DNA of 64,000 nucleotides, taken from G963662675 sp963676845 (lineage in GTDB: Bacteria > Bacteroidota > Bacteroidia > Bacteroidales > Prolixibacteraceae). The position numbers were made by a program, and so were the translations under genes. Shown here piece after piece: positions 17,269 to 26,031 of this stretch. A model generated the notes under the pieces. That model had not been told where the DNA came from. It did not search any database and saw only the letters and a program-made list of their open reading frames with translations. The first letter of the stretch is position 1; each line of letters opens with the position of its first letter. The DNA lies in contig CAXXKK010000016.1 in NCBI GenBank assembly GCA_963676845.2, positions 1 to 64,000 of the forward strand, in the 5' to 3' direction.

Positions 17269-18579
17269 TTATTTCTTCCTGAAAAATATTTGAATCGGAA
17301 CTCCTGTAAAACTGAAGTTTTCACGAATCTGGTTTTCAATATATCGTCTGTAAGGATCTTTGATATATTGTGGCAGATTCGCAAATAATGCAAATGAAGG
17401 AGTCGGGCTTGGAAGCTGTGTCACATATTTGATTTTGATGTACTTCCCTTTAATAGAAGGGGGTGGGTACTTTTCTATAGCTTCAAGTAAGATTTCGTTC
17501 AATTCAGATGTTTTCACTTTTTGGGCTCTGTTTTTATAAACCTGAACTGCTTCTTCAAGTGCTTTAAAAATACGCTGCTTTGTTAAGGCCGACATGAAGA
17601 TAATAGGGACATCGGTAAACGGAGCAATGCGCTCATGGATCATTTTAGTAAATTCTTTGGTTGAGTTAGTGTCTTTTTCAACCAGGTCCCATTTGTTCAC
17701 TAAAATGACAACTCCTTTTTTGTTGCGAATCATCAGGTTAAAGATGTTTACATCCTGTGATTCAACGCCACGGGTTGCATCAATAAGCAACATACAAACA
17801 TCTGAATCTTCAATGGTTCGTACAGAACGGAGCACTGAATAAAATTCAATGTCTTCATGCACTTTCGCTTTTTTGCGTAATCCGGCAGTATCTACCAAAT
17901 AAAAATCGTGACCGTACTTATTGTATCTGGTATGGATGGAGTCGCGTGTTGTTCCTGCAATGTCGGTAACGATATTGCGTTCAATACCAATGAGTGCATT
18001 TACAAAAGATGATTTACCAACATTGGGACGGCCAACAACTGCAAAACGAGGAACACCTTCTTCAATTTCCTCTGTTTCCTTTTTGGGAAGAGCAGCAACA
18101 ACGACATCCAGAAGATCTCCGGTTCCACTTCCATTCATCCCGGAAATACAATACAAGTCTTCACCTAAGCCTAACCCATAAAATTCATGGGAAAGCATAA
18201 TGCGTTCGTTGTTGTCAACTTTATTTACAGCCAGAAAAACTGGTTTTTTCTCCCGGCGAAGAATGTTTGCCACAGACATGTCCAGATCGGTAATTCCATT
18301 TTCAACATCAACTGCAAAAATGATAACGTCTGCTTCATCAATAGCAAGATGTACCTGTTTGCGGATTTCATCTTCAAAAATATCATCCGAATTAGTCACA
18401 TAACCTCCGGTGTCAATCACTGAAAACTCCACTCCATTCCATAACGCTTTCCCGTAATTGCGATCGCGTGTAACACCAGCAGTTTCATTAACAATGGCTT
18501 TTCGGCTTTCAATTAACCGGTTAAATAATGTTGATTTGCCAACATTGGGGCGTCCTACTATTGCAACTATATTGCTCAT
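17269..18579 (-). CDS. der: Ribosome biogenesis GTPase Der (EngA)
   Basis: Der assists 50S subunit maturation. The 436-residue protein has two tandem GTPase domains. Their P-loops are GRPNVGKSTLFNRL near residue 8 and GRPNVGKSSFVNAL near residue 183, each followed by DTGG/DTAG and NKVD/NKWD motifs. A KH-like C-terminal domain closes the protein (ENFSFTGVPIQIFFRKK). Length and order match the family. It lies 47 bases downstream of era on the same strand, so the two GTPases are probably co-transcribed. Confidence 0.97.
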   Translation of the reverse strand: MSNIVAIVGRPNVGKSTLFNRLIESRKAIVNETAGVTRDRNYGKALWNGVEFSVIDTGGYVTNSDDIFEDEIRKQVHLAIDEADVIIFAVDVENGITDLDMSVANILRREKKPVFLAVNKVDNNERIMLSHEFYGLGLGEDLYCISGMNGSGTGDLLDVVVAALPKKETEEIEEGVPRFAVVGRPNVGKSSFVNALIGIERNIVTDIAGTTRDSIHTRYNKYGHDFYLVDTAGLRKKAKVHEDIEFYSVLRSVRTIEDSDVCMLLIDATRGVESQDVNIFNLMIRNKKGVVILVNKWDLVEKDTNSTKEFTKMIHERIAPFTDVPIIFMSALTKQRIFKALEEAVQVYKNRAQKVKTSELNEILLEAIEKYPPPSIKGKYIKIKYVTQLPSPTPSFALFANLPQYIKDPYRRYIENQIRENFSFTGVPIQIFFRKK

Positions 18580-18626
18580 CTCTTAATAAATTCCAAGTTT
18601 CAAATTCTAATTTCCTGATCCCAGTT

Positions 18627-19511
18627 TTATTGAAAATCATAGCCAAAACGACCCAGGGCTTTGTCTTTGTCCCGCCAGTCTTTGGCTACTTTTACAAACA
18701 ACTGAAGAAACACTTTCTTCTGGAAAAATTCTTCCAAATCTTTACGTGCTTCTGTTCCTACTTTTTTCAAAGCTTTACCCTGATGCCCTATTATAATTCC
18801 TTTCTGACTATCTCGAGCCACATAAATCACACACCGAAGGTTAAGTAATTTGTCTTCTTCCTTAAATTCTTCAACTTCAATTTCAACGGAATAGGGCACT
18901 TCTTTATCGTAAAAAAGTAAAATCTTCTCCCTAATAATCTCGCTCACGAAAAATCGGTCATTGCGATCTGTTAAATCGTCCTTAGGGAAATATGGAGGAG
19001 CTTCGGGTAGAAGCTCAATTATCCGGTCGAAAATAGGTGCGATATTGAACTTCTCTGTGGCTGAAATTGCAAAAACATCAGCTGCCGGAAGAAGGTCTTT
19101 CCAGTAATCGTATAATTCCAGTACTTTCCCTTGGTTTGACAAATCAATTTTGTTGATTAAAACAATTACAGGAGCATTTGATTTTCTTATTTTTTCAAGG
19201 TATTCAGCATTTTTATCTGCTTTCTCAACCACATCCGTAACGTATAAAATAACATCAGCATCAACCAGAGCAGTGTCTATAAAACCCAGCATTGATTCTT
19301 GTAGCTTATAGTTAGGCTTTAAAATACCGGGGGTGTCCGAGTATACAATTTGGAAATCTTCGCCACTTACAATGCCTTTAATTCGGTGACGGGTTGTTTG
19401 CATCTTTTTGGTAATGATGGACAAACGTTCCCCAACGAGCGCATTCATGATCGTTGATTTACCAACATTAGGATTGCCAATGATATTTACAAAGCCTGAT
19501 TTGTGTGCCAT
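18627..19511 (-). CDS. era: GTPase Era
   Basis: Era binds the 3' end of 16S rRNA during 30S maturation. The 294-residue protein begins MAHKSGFVNIIGNPNVGKST, with the P-loop at residues 12-19. The switch region has QTTRHRIKGIV, followed by DTPG and NKIDL. The C-terminal KH domain shows IIGHQGKALKKVG and ends WRDKDKALGRFGY, as typical of the family. It is first in an era-der unit. Confidence 0.97.
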   Translation of the reverse strand: MAHKSGFVNIIGNPNVGKSTIMNALVGERLSIITKKMQTTRHRIKGIVSGEDFQIVYSDTPGILKPNYKLQESMLGFIDTALVDADVILYVTDVVEKADKNAEYLEKIRKSNAPVIVLINKIDLSNQGKVLELYDYWKDLLPAADVFAISATEKFNIAPIFDRIIELLPEAPPYFPKDDLTDRNDRFFVSEIIREKILLFYDKEVPYSVEIEVEEFKEEDKLLNLRCVIYVARDSQKGIIIGHQGKALKKVGTEARKDLEEFFQKKVFLQLFVKVAKDWRDKDKALGRFGYDFQ

Positions 19512-19542
19512 TTATTTAAAAATGAAGGGTTTAAAAACGGCG

Positions 19543-19550
19543 CAAAGATA
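19543..19550 (-). promoter_or_regulatory. -7 promoter box of era-der
   Basis: The minus strand reads TATCTTTG, a full match to TAnnTTTG, 31 bases before the era ATG. The -33 element is not clear. The rest of the 309-base gap up to 19820 is AT-rich and shows no gene. Confidence 0.5.
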
Positions 19551-19820
19551 ACCAATAAATTGGATTTTGAGCAGATGTAATAATAAGTTGAGATTGCGGG
19601 GTAAATGATTTTGTTTTGACATTTTAAGCGGGGAACTATGTTTATGTCTTTAAAAACGTTTATTTTTAATAGACTAAATTTTGAGTTTATTAAACTACAT
19701 GTCTGGTTGTTTTCAAAATGAAAAAATCAAACTCAGATATTTTGTCAAGCATCAATAGAAAAATGCTAATAACAATATGCTAGTACTTAAATAATCTTAA
19801 TCAATTAAACTTCAATTTAA

Positions 19821-20960
19821 ATGAAAAGAAAAATTCTTTATTTAATTGTCTTCATGACAATTATGGTTGGGGCAAATGCCCAGGAGTTAGCTAATTTTAT
19901 GGGACGTGAGCCCATCGTATCTCCGGAGTTCGGAGAAGAAACCATTACTTTCAGAATTTCTGCACCAGAAGCCAAACTTGTTCGCTTCTACGGTTCGTGG
20001 ATGGCAGATCGTAGTTCTTCTGTTGATATGGAAGAAGGCGAAAATGGTGTTTGGTCAGTTTCTGTTGCTACACCGGAACCTGAAATTTATACTTACAATT
20101 TTATCGTTGATGGTCTGACAGTTAATGATGCAAACAATGTAATGATGCAAAGGGACGGAACACGTTATATGAGTGTTCTTATGGTTCCTGGTGATGTTAC
20201 TGAAAACTACTATGAAGCAAATGAACGTGGGAACCTGGCAAAAGTTTGGTATGACTCGCCAACAATTGGAATGGAACGCCGCATGTTTGTTTATACTCCT
20301 TATGGTTACGAAACAAGCGATAAAGAGTATCCTGTTCTTTATTTACTACACGGTGGTGGTGGTGATGAAGATGCATGGAGTACTATGGGACGTGCCCGCC
20401 AGATTTTAGACAACCTGATTGAAAAAGGTTTAGCAGTTCCAATGATCTGCGTTATGCCAAACGGAAACCCAGGACAACAGGCTGCACCTACATTAATGCT
20501 TGAAGAAAAAACTTTTGATCGTGCTGATCCTCAGTTCCAAAATTTATATGTGAAAAGTATTGTAAACGATATTATCCCATTTGTTGAAGAAAATTACCGT
20601 GCTATTCCTGATCGTTCAGCAAGAGCTGTTGCCGGACTATCAATGGGTGGTGGACATACTACTGCTGTAACTGTTAATTTTCCAGGTACTTTTGATTATA
20701 TCCTGCCATTGAGTGCTGGTATGAGAGGTGAGCCTGATGTGCTTGATCCTCAACTAAAAGGTATTAAAGATGCAGGTTATAAATTGTATTGGGTTGGTTG
20801 TGGTGAAGATGACTTTCTTGCTTACGAAAGCAGCGTAAATCTTGATGAAGCGCTTACCCGGAATGGAATGGAACATACATTCTTCGTTACACCCGGAGGA
20901 CATACCTGGGCTAACTGGAGAGTTTACCTGAATACATTTGGTAAATTACTTTTCAAATAA
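19821..20960 (+). CDS. Secreted CE1-like esterase, copy 1
   Basis: The 379-residue protein has a signal peptide (MKRKILYLIVFMTIMVGANA, then Q). An immunoglobulin-like E-set domain follows (about 30-130; ITFRISAPEAKLVRFYG), like the N-terminal module of feruloyl/xylan esterases. The alpha/beta-hydrolase domain (about 145-375) has the nucleophile motif GLSMGG with Ser274, an oxyanion/His region YLLHGGGGDEDAW, a likely acid in GCGEDDF and the catalytic His361 in GGHTWANWR. It probably removes acyl groups from polysaccharides or a related ester outside the cytoplasm. The exact substrate cannot be told. A close paralog of the same length follows 37 bases downstream. Confidence 0.88.
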   Translation: MKRKILYLIVFMTIMVGANAQELANFMGREPIVSPEFGEETITFRISAPEAKLVRFYGSWMADRSSSVDMEEGENGVWSVSVATPEPEIYTYNFIVDGLTVNDANNVMMQRDGTRYMSVLMVPGDVTENYYEANERGNLAKVWYDSPTIGMERRMFVYTPYGYETSDKEYPVLYLLHGGGGDEDAWSTMGRARQILDNLIEKGLAVPMICVMPNGNPGQQAAPTLMLEEKTFDRADPQFQNLYVKSIVNDIIPFVEENYRAIPDRSARAVAGLSMGGGHTTAVTVNFPGTFDYILPLSAGMRGEPDVLDPQLKGIKDAGYKLYWVGCGEDDFLAYESSVNLDEALTRNGMEHTFFVTPGGHTWANWRVYLNTFGKLLFK

Positions 20961-20997
20961 AATATCGTTAATTTTTTACATTGAATAAATTAAGAAC

Positions 20998-22137
20998 ATG
21001 AAAAAGAAAATCATATTTTCAATATTAAGTTTATTTATTGTCATGGGTTCTTTTGCTCAGGAAGTGGGGAACTTTATGGGAATGGCAAGAGTTGTTTCTC
21101 CGGAAATAGCAGGTTCTCAGGTTACCTTTAGGGTCCAGGCTCCTTATGCTGATGCAGTAGAGCTAAGTGGCTCGTGGATGAATGCTACAATTAATATGAG
21201 GGCAGGTGCAGATGGACTTTGGTCTGTTACTATTCCTACCCCTGATGCAGAATTGTATACCTACAGTTTCGTTATTGACGGAGTAAGCATTAACGACCCA
21301 AATAACATCTTGATGCAAAGAGATGGTAGTCGCTATTTGAGCGTACTATTAGTTCCTGGAGAACTTACCGAGAATTATTTTGAAGCCAATGAGCATGGTA
21401 CTTTAAACCAGGTTTGGTACGATTCTGAAACCTTAGACATCAATCGCCGCATGTTTGTTTATACTCCTTACGGATATGAAAGCAGCAAGAAAGATTATCC
21501 TGTGCTTTACTTATTGCATGGTGCAGGTGGTGACGAAGACGCATGGAGCACCATGGGACGTACTTGCCAGATTCTGGACAATTTAATTGAAAAAGGTGAA
21601 GCAGATCCAATGATTTGTGTCATGCCAAACGGAAACCCAGGTCAACAAGCAGCTCAAACATTAGGTTTGGAAGAAAATGCAATTGATCGTAACGATCCTC
21701 AGTTCAGAAATGCTTATGTGAATAGTATTGTAAATGACATTGTTCCTTATGTAGAAGCCAATTACCGTGTAATTGCAAAACCAGGCTCACGCGCTATTGC
21801 AGGTCTTTCAATGGGAGCTGGTCATACAATTAGCTGTTCATTGCTTTATCCAGATAAATTTGATTACATCTGCCCATTAAGTAATGGTATTCGTATTGCT
21901 GACGATGAGGCTCAAGCAGAATACGATGCACAATTCCAAGCCCTTAAAGCTGATGGTTATGAATTGTACTTTTTGGCTTGTGGTGATTCTGACTTCCTTA
22001 TTGAAAGTGCAAGAACTTTAGATGCAACTTTAACTAAAAACGGTTTGGAGCACACATTCTTTGTAACTCCTGGTGGACATACATGGTCTAACTGGAGAAT
22101 TTACTTAAATACATTTGCTCCAATGTTGTTTAAATAG
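20998..22137 (+). CDS. Secreted CE1-like esterase, copy 2
   Basis: This is a tandem paralog of the preceding gene, also 379 residues. The layout is the same: signal peptide (MKKKIIFSILSLFIVMGSFA), E-set domain, then esterase domain with GLSMGAG (Ser271), GCG replaced by ACGDSDF, and His361 in GGHTWSNWR. The two copies are strongly alike in the hydrolase core (YTPYGYE, LLHG.GGDEDAWSTMGR, ICVMPNGNPGQQAA) and diverge in the first domain and in the loop after the nucleophile. This suggests related but different acceptor sugars. The 37-base gap has no terminator, so both are one transcript. Confidence 0.88.
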   Translation: MKKKIIFSILSLFIVMGSFAQEVGNFMGMARVVSPEIAGSQVTFRVQAPYADAVELSGSWMNATINMRAGADGLWSVTIPTPDAELYTYSFVIDGVSINDPNNILMQRDGSRYLSVLLVPGELTENYFEANEHGTLNQVWYDSETLDINRRMFVYTPYGYESSKKDYPVLYLLHGAGGDEDAWSTMGRTCQILDNLIEKGEADPMICVMPNGNPGQQAAQTLGLEENAIDRNDPQFRNAYVNSIVNDIVPYVEANYRVIAKPGSRAIAGLSMGAGHTISCSLLYPDKFDYICPLSNGIRIADDEAQAEYDAQFQALKADGYELYFLACGDSDFLIESARTLDATLTKNGLEHTFFVTPGGHTWSNWRIYLNTFAPMLFK

Positions 22138-22162
22138 ATTGCTCATTGATTTTTTTAGATGG

Positions 22163-22199
22163 AAAGGACTGTTTCGTTTTTCGGAACAGTCTTTTTTTA
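22163..22199 (+). terminator. Terminator after the esterase pair
   Basis: GACTGTTTCG (22167-22176) and CGGAACAGTC (22182-22191) form a 10-bp stem with one G-T pair, followed by TTTTTTT. Confidence 0.85.
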
Positions 22200-22230
22200 T
22201 GTGTTCATGAGTTGAAAAGGCAGAAGGCAG

Positions 22231-22274
22231 AAATAAAAAACCTTTCAGTGTTTTTAAACTGAAAGGCTTTTATT
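22231..22274 (-). terminator. Terminator after the M20 peptidase gene
   Basis: CCTTTCAGT (22241-22249) and ACTGAAAGG (22258-22266) form a stem. On the minus strand a T-rich run follows. It lies just past the stop at 22298. Confidence 0.75.
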
Positions 22275-22297
22275 ATTTCGGGGGAACTTGCTTATTA

Positions 22298-23671
22298 CTA
22301 CTTGTGATTCATTTCTGCAAAATACTTATAGAACAAGGGCACTGTTTTAATGCCTTTGTAAAATTGTTCCAGCGGAAAATTTTCGTTGGGAGAGTGGATG
22401 GCGTCAGAGTCTAATCCGAAACCAAGTAAAATGCTTTTTAATCCCAATACCTGTTCAAAGGTTGAAATGATAGGGATTGATCCACCACTTCGGTATGGTA
22501 CAGGTCTTCTTCCAAATACATCAACGCAAGCTTTTTCCGCAGCCTTGTAAGCTGGTACATCTATCGGACAAACATATGCCTGTCCTCCATGCAGAGGCTT
22601 AACTTCAACTTTTACAGTTTTTGGAGCTATGCTTTTAAAATGATCTTCAAAAAGTTTAGCAATTTTTTCGTGGTTTTGGTCGGGCACCAATCGGGTGCTT
22701 ATTTTTGCATAAGCTTTGGATGGAAGCACTGTTTTTGCTCCTTCACCGGTATAGCCTCCCCATATTCCACAAACATCAAACGAAGGGCGAATCCCGATTT
22801 GTTCCATGGTTGAGAATCCTTTTTCACCGCTTAGTTCTTCTACGTTAATAGCTCTTTTGTATTCTTCTTCGTTATAAGGAGCTTCGGACAGCAATGCACG
22901 TTCTTCATCAGATACTTCCAATACATCGTCGTAAAAGCCGGGTATGGTAATTTTTCCATTTTCATCAATCATCCCCGAAATCATTTTTGAAAGCACATTG
23001 ATAGGGTTTGCAACAGCTCCGCCATACATTCCGGAATGCAAATCCCGGTTTGGTCCTGTAACTTCTACTTCCCAGTATGCCAGTCCGCGTAAGCCTGTTG
23101 TTATGGTTGGAGTTTCCGGATTAATCATGGTTGTATCAGAAACAAGAATTACATCAGCTTTCAGCATTTCCTTGTGTTCTTCGCACCATTTGCCAAGGTT
23201 GGGAGAACCTACTTCCTCTTCACCTTCAAGCATAAACTTTACATTGCAGGGAAGGGTGTCGGTTTTTACCATTAGCTCGAAGGCTTTTGCATGAATCATA
23301 CTTTGGCCTTTGTCATCGTCGGCACCACGCGCCCAGATTTTGCTATCGCGAATCTCCGGTTTAAAAGGATCTGACATCCACAACTCAATTGGCTCAACGG
23401 GCATCACATCCATATGTCCGTAAATCAACACAGTGGGTTTCTTCGGGTCAATTATTTTTTCGGCATAAGTAACAGGATTTCCTGCCGTTTCGTATACTTC
23501 GGCTTTATCTGCTCCGGAACTTAAAAGAAGCTTCTTCCATGTTTCGGCAGCCTTGTACATGTCGGGTTTGTGCGACGATATTGAACTGATTGACGGAATG
23601 CTAATCAACTCAAATAATTCTTCCAGAAACCGATCTTTGTTTTCTTCTATGTATTTTTCAATGTAGTCCAT
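22298..23671 (-). CDS. M20 family metallo-dipeptidase
   Basis: The protein is a zinc-dependent exopeptidase of the M20 (carnosinase/CNDP-like) family. I start it at the ATG at 23671 (MDYIEKYIEENKDRFLEELF, 457 residues); six more in-frame codons upstream are possible. Metal and catalytic motifs are GHMDVMPVEP, GADDDKGQ, the proton-acceptor block EGEEEVGSPN, and a C-terminal HSPNE. The dimerisation lid lies between about 200 and 340 (DLHSGMYGG). It has no signal peptide, so it probably cleaves imported dipeptides in the cytoplasm. Confidence 0.92.
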   Translation of the reverse strand: MDYIEKYIEENKDRFLEELFELISIPSISSISSHKPDMYKAAETWKKLLLSSGADKAEVYETAGNPVTYAEKIIDPKKPTVLIYGHMDVMPVEPIELWMSDPFKPEIRDSKIWARGADDDKGQSMIHAKAFELMVKTDTLPCNVKFMLEGEEEVGSPNLGKWCEEHKEMLKADVILVSDTTMINPETPTITTGLRGLAYWEVEVTGPNRDLHSGMYGGAVANPINVLSKMISGMIDENGKITIPGFYDDVLEVSDEERALLSEAPYNEEEYKRAINVEELSGEKGFSTMEQIGIRPSFDVCGIWGGYTGEGAKTVLPSKAYAKISTRLVPDQNHEKIAKLFEDHFKSIAPKTVKVEVKPLHGGQAYVCPIDVPAYKAAEKACVDVFGRRPVPYRSGGSIPIISTFEQVLGLKSILLGFGLDSDAIHSPNENFPLEQFYKGIKTVPLFYKYFAEMNHK

Positions 23672-23786
23672 GATGTAATTTTTGATCATTCAAATAAGGG
23701 AACATAAAAGTACGGCTTTCGGTTTGGAATAAAGATGCGATTGGTCATATTTTTGAGTTGCGTGTTACGAGTTACGTTTTCAATAT

Positions 23787-25322
23787 TTAATACCTAGCTT
23801 TTAGCCAGGAACTGTTTTCCTGGTAATCTTCAACTACATTAAATTGGGTTTTGTGATTGAAGGAACACATGAGCTGTTCGATATCCTGATGAAGCATATT
23901 TATTCCTCCTTCAATTAAATCGGGACGAAAATTCTCTTCAGCAAGCTTATAAACCAAATCCATTGAAACAACACGCCCAATAGCTTCACCTAATTTCACC
24001 AATTTCCGTTGAGGCATTTGAAGATTTAAGTTGAAGTTGAAAATGTTTTTCAAACGGTCTGCTGAAAGTTCTGTCAGTGAATGTCCTTTTAGGAAATTAA
24101 ACAGGTTTGTTTCTTTCATTTTTCTCATTTGCTTTACTACTGCTTCAGCAATTTGGGTATACAAAATGTCATTAGATCCTTCGAAAATCTGAAACGGGCG
24201 GCTGTCTGTTATGCCACGTCCGGCAATATGGCTAAGCCTGTACGCTTTTGCTCCAACCAGCTGAGTAACCGATTGGGCTGCTTGTTGCATTAAGTCTGTT
24301 ACAACTGATTTTACAGAGTTGGCTTCCAGCCCGATATTGGTTAAATCTTTGTCAATCCCTGCATTTTTAGCACTGTTTGAGCACATGGCCGAAGTAATCG
24401 TGAAAGAAGCCTGAAGTTTGGAAAGCCTTTCCTGAACCTGGTCGTAATTGAAAAGACTTTTTCCTCCAACCAATCTTTGTCGTGTATGTTTAATTCCCTC
24501 GTCAAGCATTCGGTGTATGAAGCCCATTGCCATTCCCGGAAACTGCATGCGGCTGCGGTGTAGCAGATCGAGCATCATTTTAACTCCCGTAGAATGTGGG
24601 TGTAATTTATTGACTTTCGGAATATTTACATCGATGTGATTTCGTCCGTAAGGGATTTGATATAGGCCAAGATTGTCATAAAACTCTTCAACCTTAACGC
24701 CCTGTCTCGGTTGTGTTACATCGCAGATGAAGAAGTCGATATCTCTTTTCAATTCACCTTTTTCTGTTTTTTGACGAGCTGTGAGCAACCAATAGTCTGC
24801 CCAACCTGTTAAGCCGGCCCAGTGCTTTTTGCCTTTAAGCTGGTAGTAATTATCTTCTTCAGTGTATGATGTTTGCATGTTCAATGCATCGCTGCCATAG
24901 TCTGGCTCTGTAATCATCAGTCCACCCATGTTGCGTTGCTCCAGAAATCGTTTAAATACCGGAGCTTTTGCTTCGTGTGATGCATATTTTGCCACAGGCT
25001 GAAGGAATAATGCAGAGTTGATTCCAAAGGTCAGAGATAGGGCAAGAGATTCGTATGAAGCTGTTTCTAAAAGAGCCAGGTTTTCATGCATCAGAGCACC
25101 TCTTCCTCCATATTCTTTGGGTATTCCAATGGAAAGAGGATTAACTTCCATTATTTCCCGAAGTACAAATGGAGGAAGTCCCCTTTGTTGTGCATAGTCA
25201 TTGATGTTGCCGCGCTGGTGATAAACCAGTTGCATCTTGTCCTTTAATCTATTTAGAAATTGTTGTATAGTCTCCTGATTTTGAGTTTTTTGTTCCTGTT
25301 TCTTTAATTCTGTTACATTCAT
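23787..25322 (-). CDS. Acyl-CoA dehydrogenase-like flavoprotein
   Basis: The 511-residue protein has the acyl-CoA dehydrogenase fold. The N-terminal helical domain contains GIPKEYGGRGAL. The middle beta domain shows MITEPDYGSDALNMQT and KKHWAGLTGWADYWLLTA. The C-terminal four-helix domain carries RQRLVGGKSLFNY and the FAD-contacting FQIFEGSNDILY. An extra C-terminal region of about 90 residues ends SSWLKARY. The substrate is unknown; the usual catalytic Glu position near FEGSND is plausible. It is not next to other beta-oxidation genes. Confidence 0.85.
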   Translation of the reverse strand: MNVTELKKQEQKTQNQETIQQFLNRLKDKMQLVYHQRGNINDYAQQRGLPPFVLREIMEVNPLSIGIPKEYGGRGALMHENLALLETASYESLALSLTFGINSALFLQPVAKYASHEAKAPVFKRFLEQRNMGGLMITEPDYGSDALNMQTSYTEEDNYYQLKGKKHWAGLTGWADYWLLTARQKTEKGELKRDIDFFICDVTQPRQGVKVEEFYDNLGLYQIPYGRNHIDVNIPKVNKLHPHSTGVKMMLDLLHRSRMQFPGMAMGFIHRMLDEGIKHTRQRLVGGKSLFNYDQVQERLSKLQASFTITSAMCSNSAKNAGIDKDLTNIGLEANSVKSVVTDLMQQAAQSVTQLVGAKAYRLSHIAGRGITDSRPFQIFEGSNDILYTQIAEAVVKQMRKMKETNLFNFLKGHSLTELSADRLKNIFNFNLNLQMPQRKLVKLGEAIGRVVSMDLVYKLAEENFRPDLIEGGINMLHQDIEQLMCSFNHKTQFNVVEDYQENSSWLKARY

Positions 25323-25382
25323 CCGTTTCTGTCATTTTTATTTTGTGAACCTCTATAACAGCCTCTTGGAGTGAAAGTTTGA

Positions 25383-25409
25383 GAAATTCCTTTATTTAGA
25401 ATGACAAAG
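25383..25409 (-). repeat. REP-like half-element, left flank of the GIY-YIG gene (decayed)
   Basis: The segment ends AGAATGACAAAG and begins GAAATTCC. It is a degraded copy of the inverted half seen at 25934-25961. With the direct half at 25485-25519 it makes a left-side pair. Confidence 0.45.
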
Positions 25410-25484
25410 ATTATGTAGCTTCTGTTTTTATTCATTTATGAGTTGAAGGGAAGGGAGGATGAAAACCTTAGCAAGCTTCCTTCT

Positions 25485-25519
25485 AGCTTGTCATTCTGAG
25501 CGGAGCGAAGAATCTGTTT
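25485..25519 (+). repeat. REP-like repeat, left flank of the GIY-YIG gene
   Basis: The core TGTCATTCTGAGCGGAGCGA continues as AGAATCTGTTT. It is nearly identical to 25968-26004, with two changes in the core. This repeat type translates in one frame as CHSERSEES, a well-known source of false N-terminal extensions in annotated proteins. Here it gives exactly that extension to the GIY-YIG reading frame. Confidence 0.85.
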
Positions 25520-25575
25520 CTGGTTATTATAAAACTAAGAGAATAACTCATAACTTTATGATAAAGTATCTTCGC

Positions 25576-25887
25576 ATGAAACCAATAGGAACTCACAATT
25601 ACTTTGTTTATATTCTTACGAATAAAAATAAAACGGTTATATATACAGGCGTAACTAACGATATCCAACGAAGGTTATTTGAGCATAAAGACAAAGAATA
25701 TGCAAACAAACATAGATTTACATGGAAATATAATTGCTTTTATTTAGTTCACATCGAACATTTTCAATGGATAGAAGATGCGATTTCTCGAGAGAAACAA
25801 ATTAAAGGATGGAATAGAAAAAAGAAAATTGAGCTTATCGAGAGTGAAAATCCTGATTGGAATTTTTTGAATAATGATGAGTTTTAG
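25576..25887 (+). CDS. GIY-YIG (URI-type) nuclease-domain protein
   Basis: The 103-residue protein consists of a single GIY-YIG domain. It starts at the ATG at 25576 (MKPIGTHNYFVYILTNKNKT). The motif pair is YFVYIL and VIYTGVTND, followed by the catalytic Arg in IQRRLFEHK, and the distal block REKQIKGWNRKKKIELI. It matches the stand-alone URI/YhbQ-like group often present in several copies in Bacteroidota. The frame is open back to 25459, but that part is translated repeat. The gene is bracketed on both sides by REP-like repeats. A TATCTTCG box sits immediately before the start codon. Confidence 0.88.
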   Translation: MKPIGTHNYFVYILTNKNKTVIYTGVTNDIQRRLFEHKDKEYANKHRFTWKYNCFYLVHIEHFQWIEDAISREKQIKGWNRKKKIELIESENPDWNFLNNDEF

Positions 25888-25933
25888 GTAAAACTTTAAT
25901 GTCTATTTTTAAAAAATTTGTGCTTTGCAATTG

Positions 25934-25999
25934 AGATTCCTCCCTGCGGTCGGAATGACAAGAAAAGAGCTTGTCATTCTGAGCGAAGTGAAGAATCTG
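25934..25999 (+). repeat. REP-like palindrome, right flank of the GIY-YIG gene
   Basis: The inverted half at 25934-25961 (GATTCCTCCCTGCGGTCGG then AATGACAAG) and the direct half, core CTTGTCATTCTGAGCG, at about 25971-25999 are each 28 bases. They pair at about 22 of 28 positions around a short AAAAGAG-like spacer. They form a BIME-like hairpin in the 144-base gap downstream of the GIY-YIG gene. No other gene lies in the gap. Confidence 0.8.
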
Positions 26000-26031
26000 T
26001 TTTTATTCAGCCTCAGATATTCAAAGAAAAC

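Noticed and set aside
19620..19820. Promoter for the esterase pair (near-match TATTTTG at about 19738)
   Set aside because: The spacing within the box and the missing -33 element do not fit the Bacteroidota consensus well enough.
23787..25322. A fatty-acid degradation operon around the acyl-CoA dehydrogenase-like gene
   Set aside because: No thiolase, hydratase or electron-transfer flavoprotein gene is adjacent.
25459..25575. N-terminal extension of the GIY-YIG frame containing CHSERSEES
   Set aside because: It is translated REP-like repeat; the domain begins only after the ATG at 25576.
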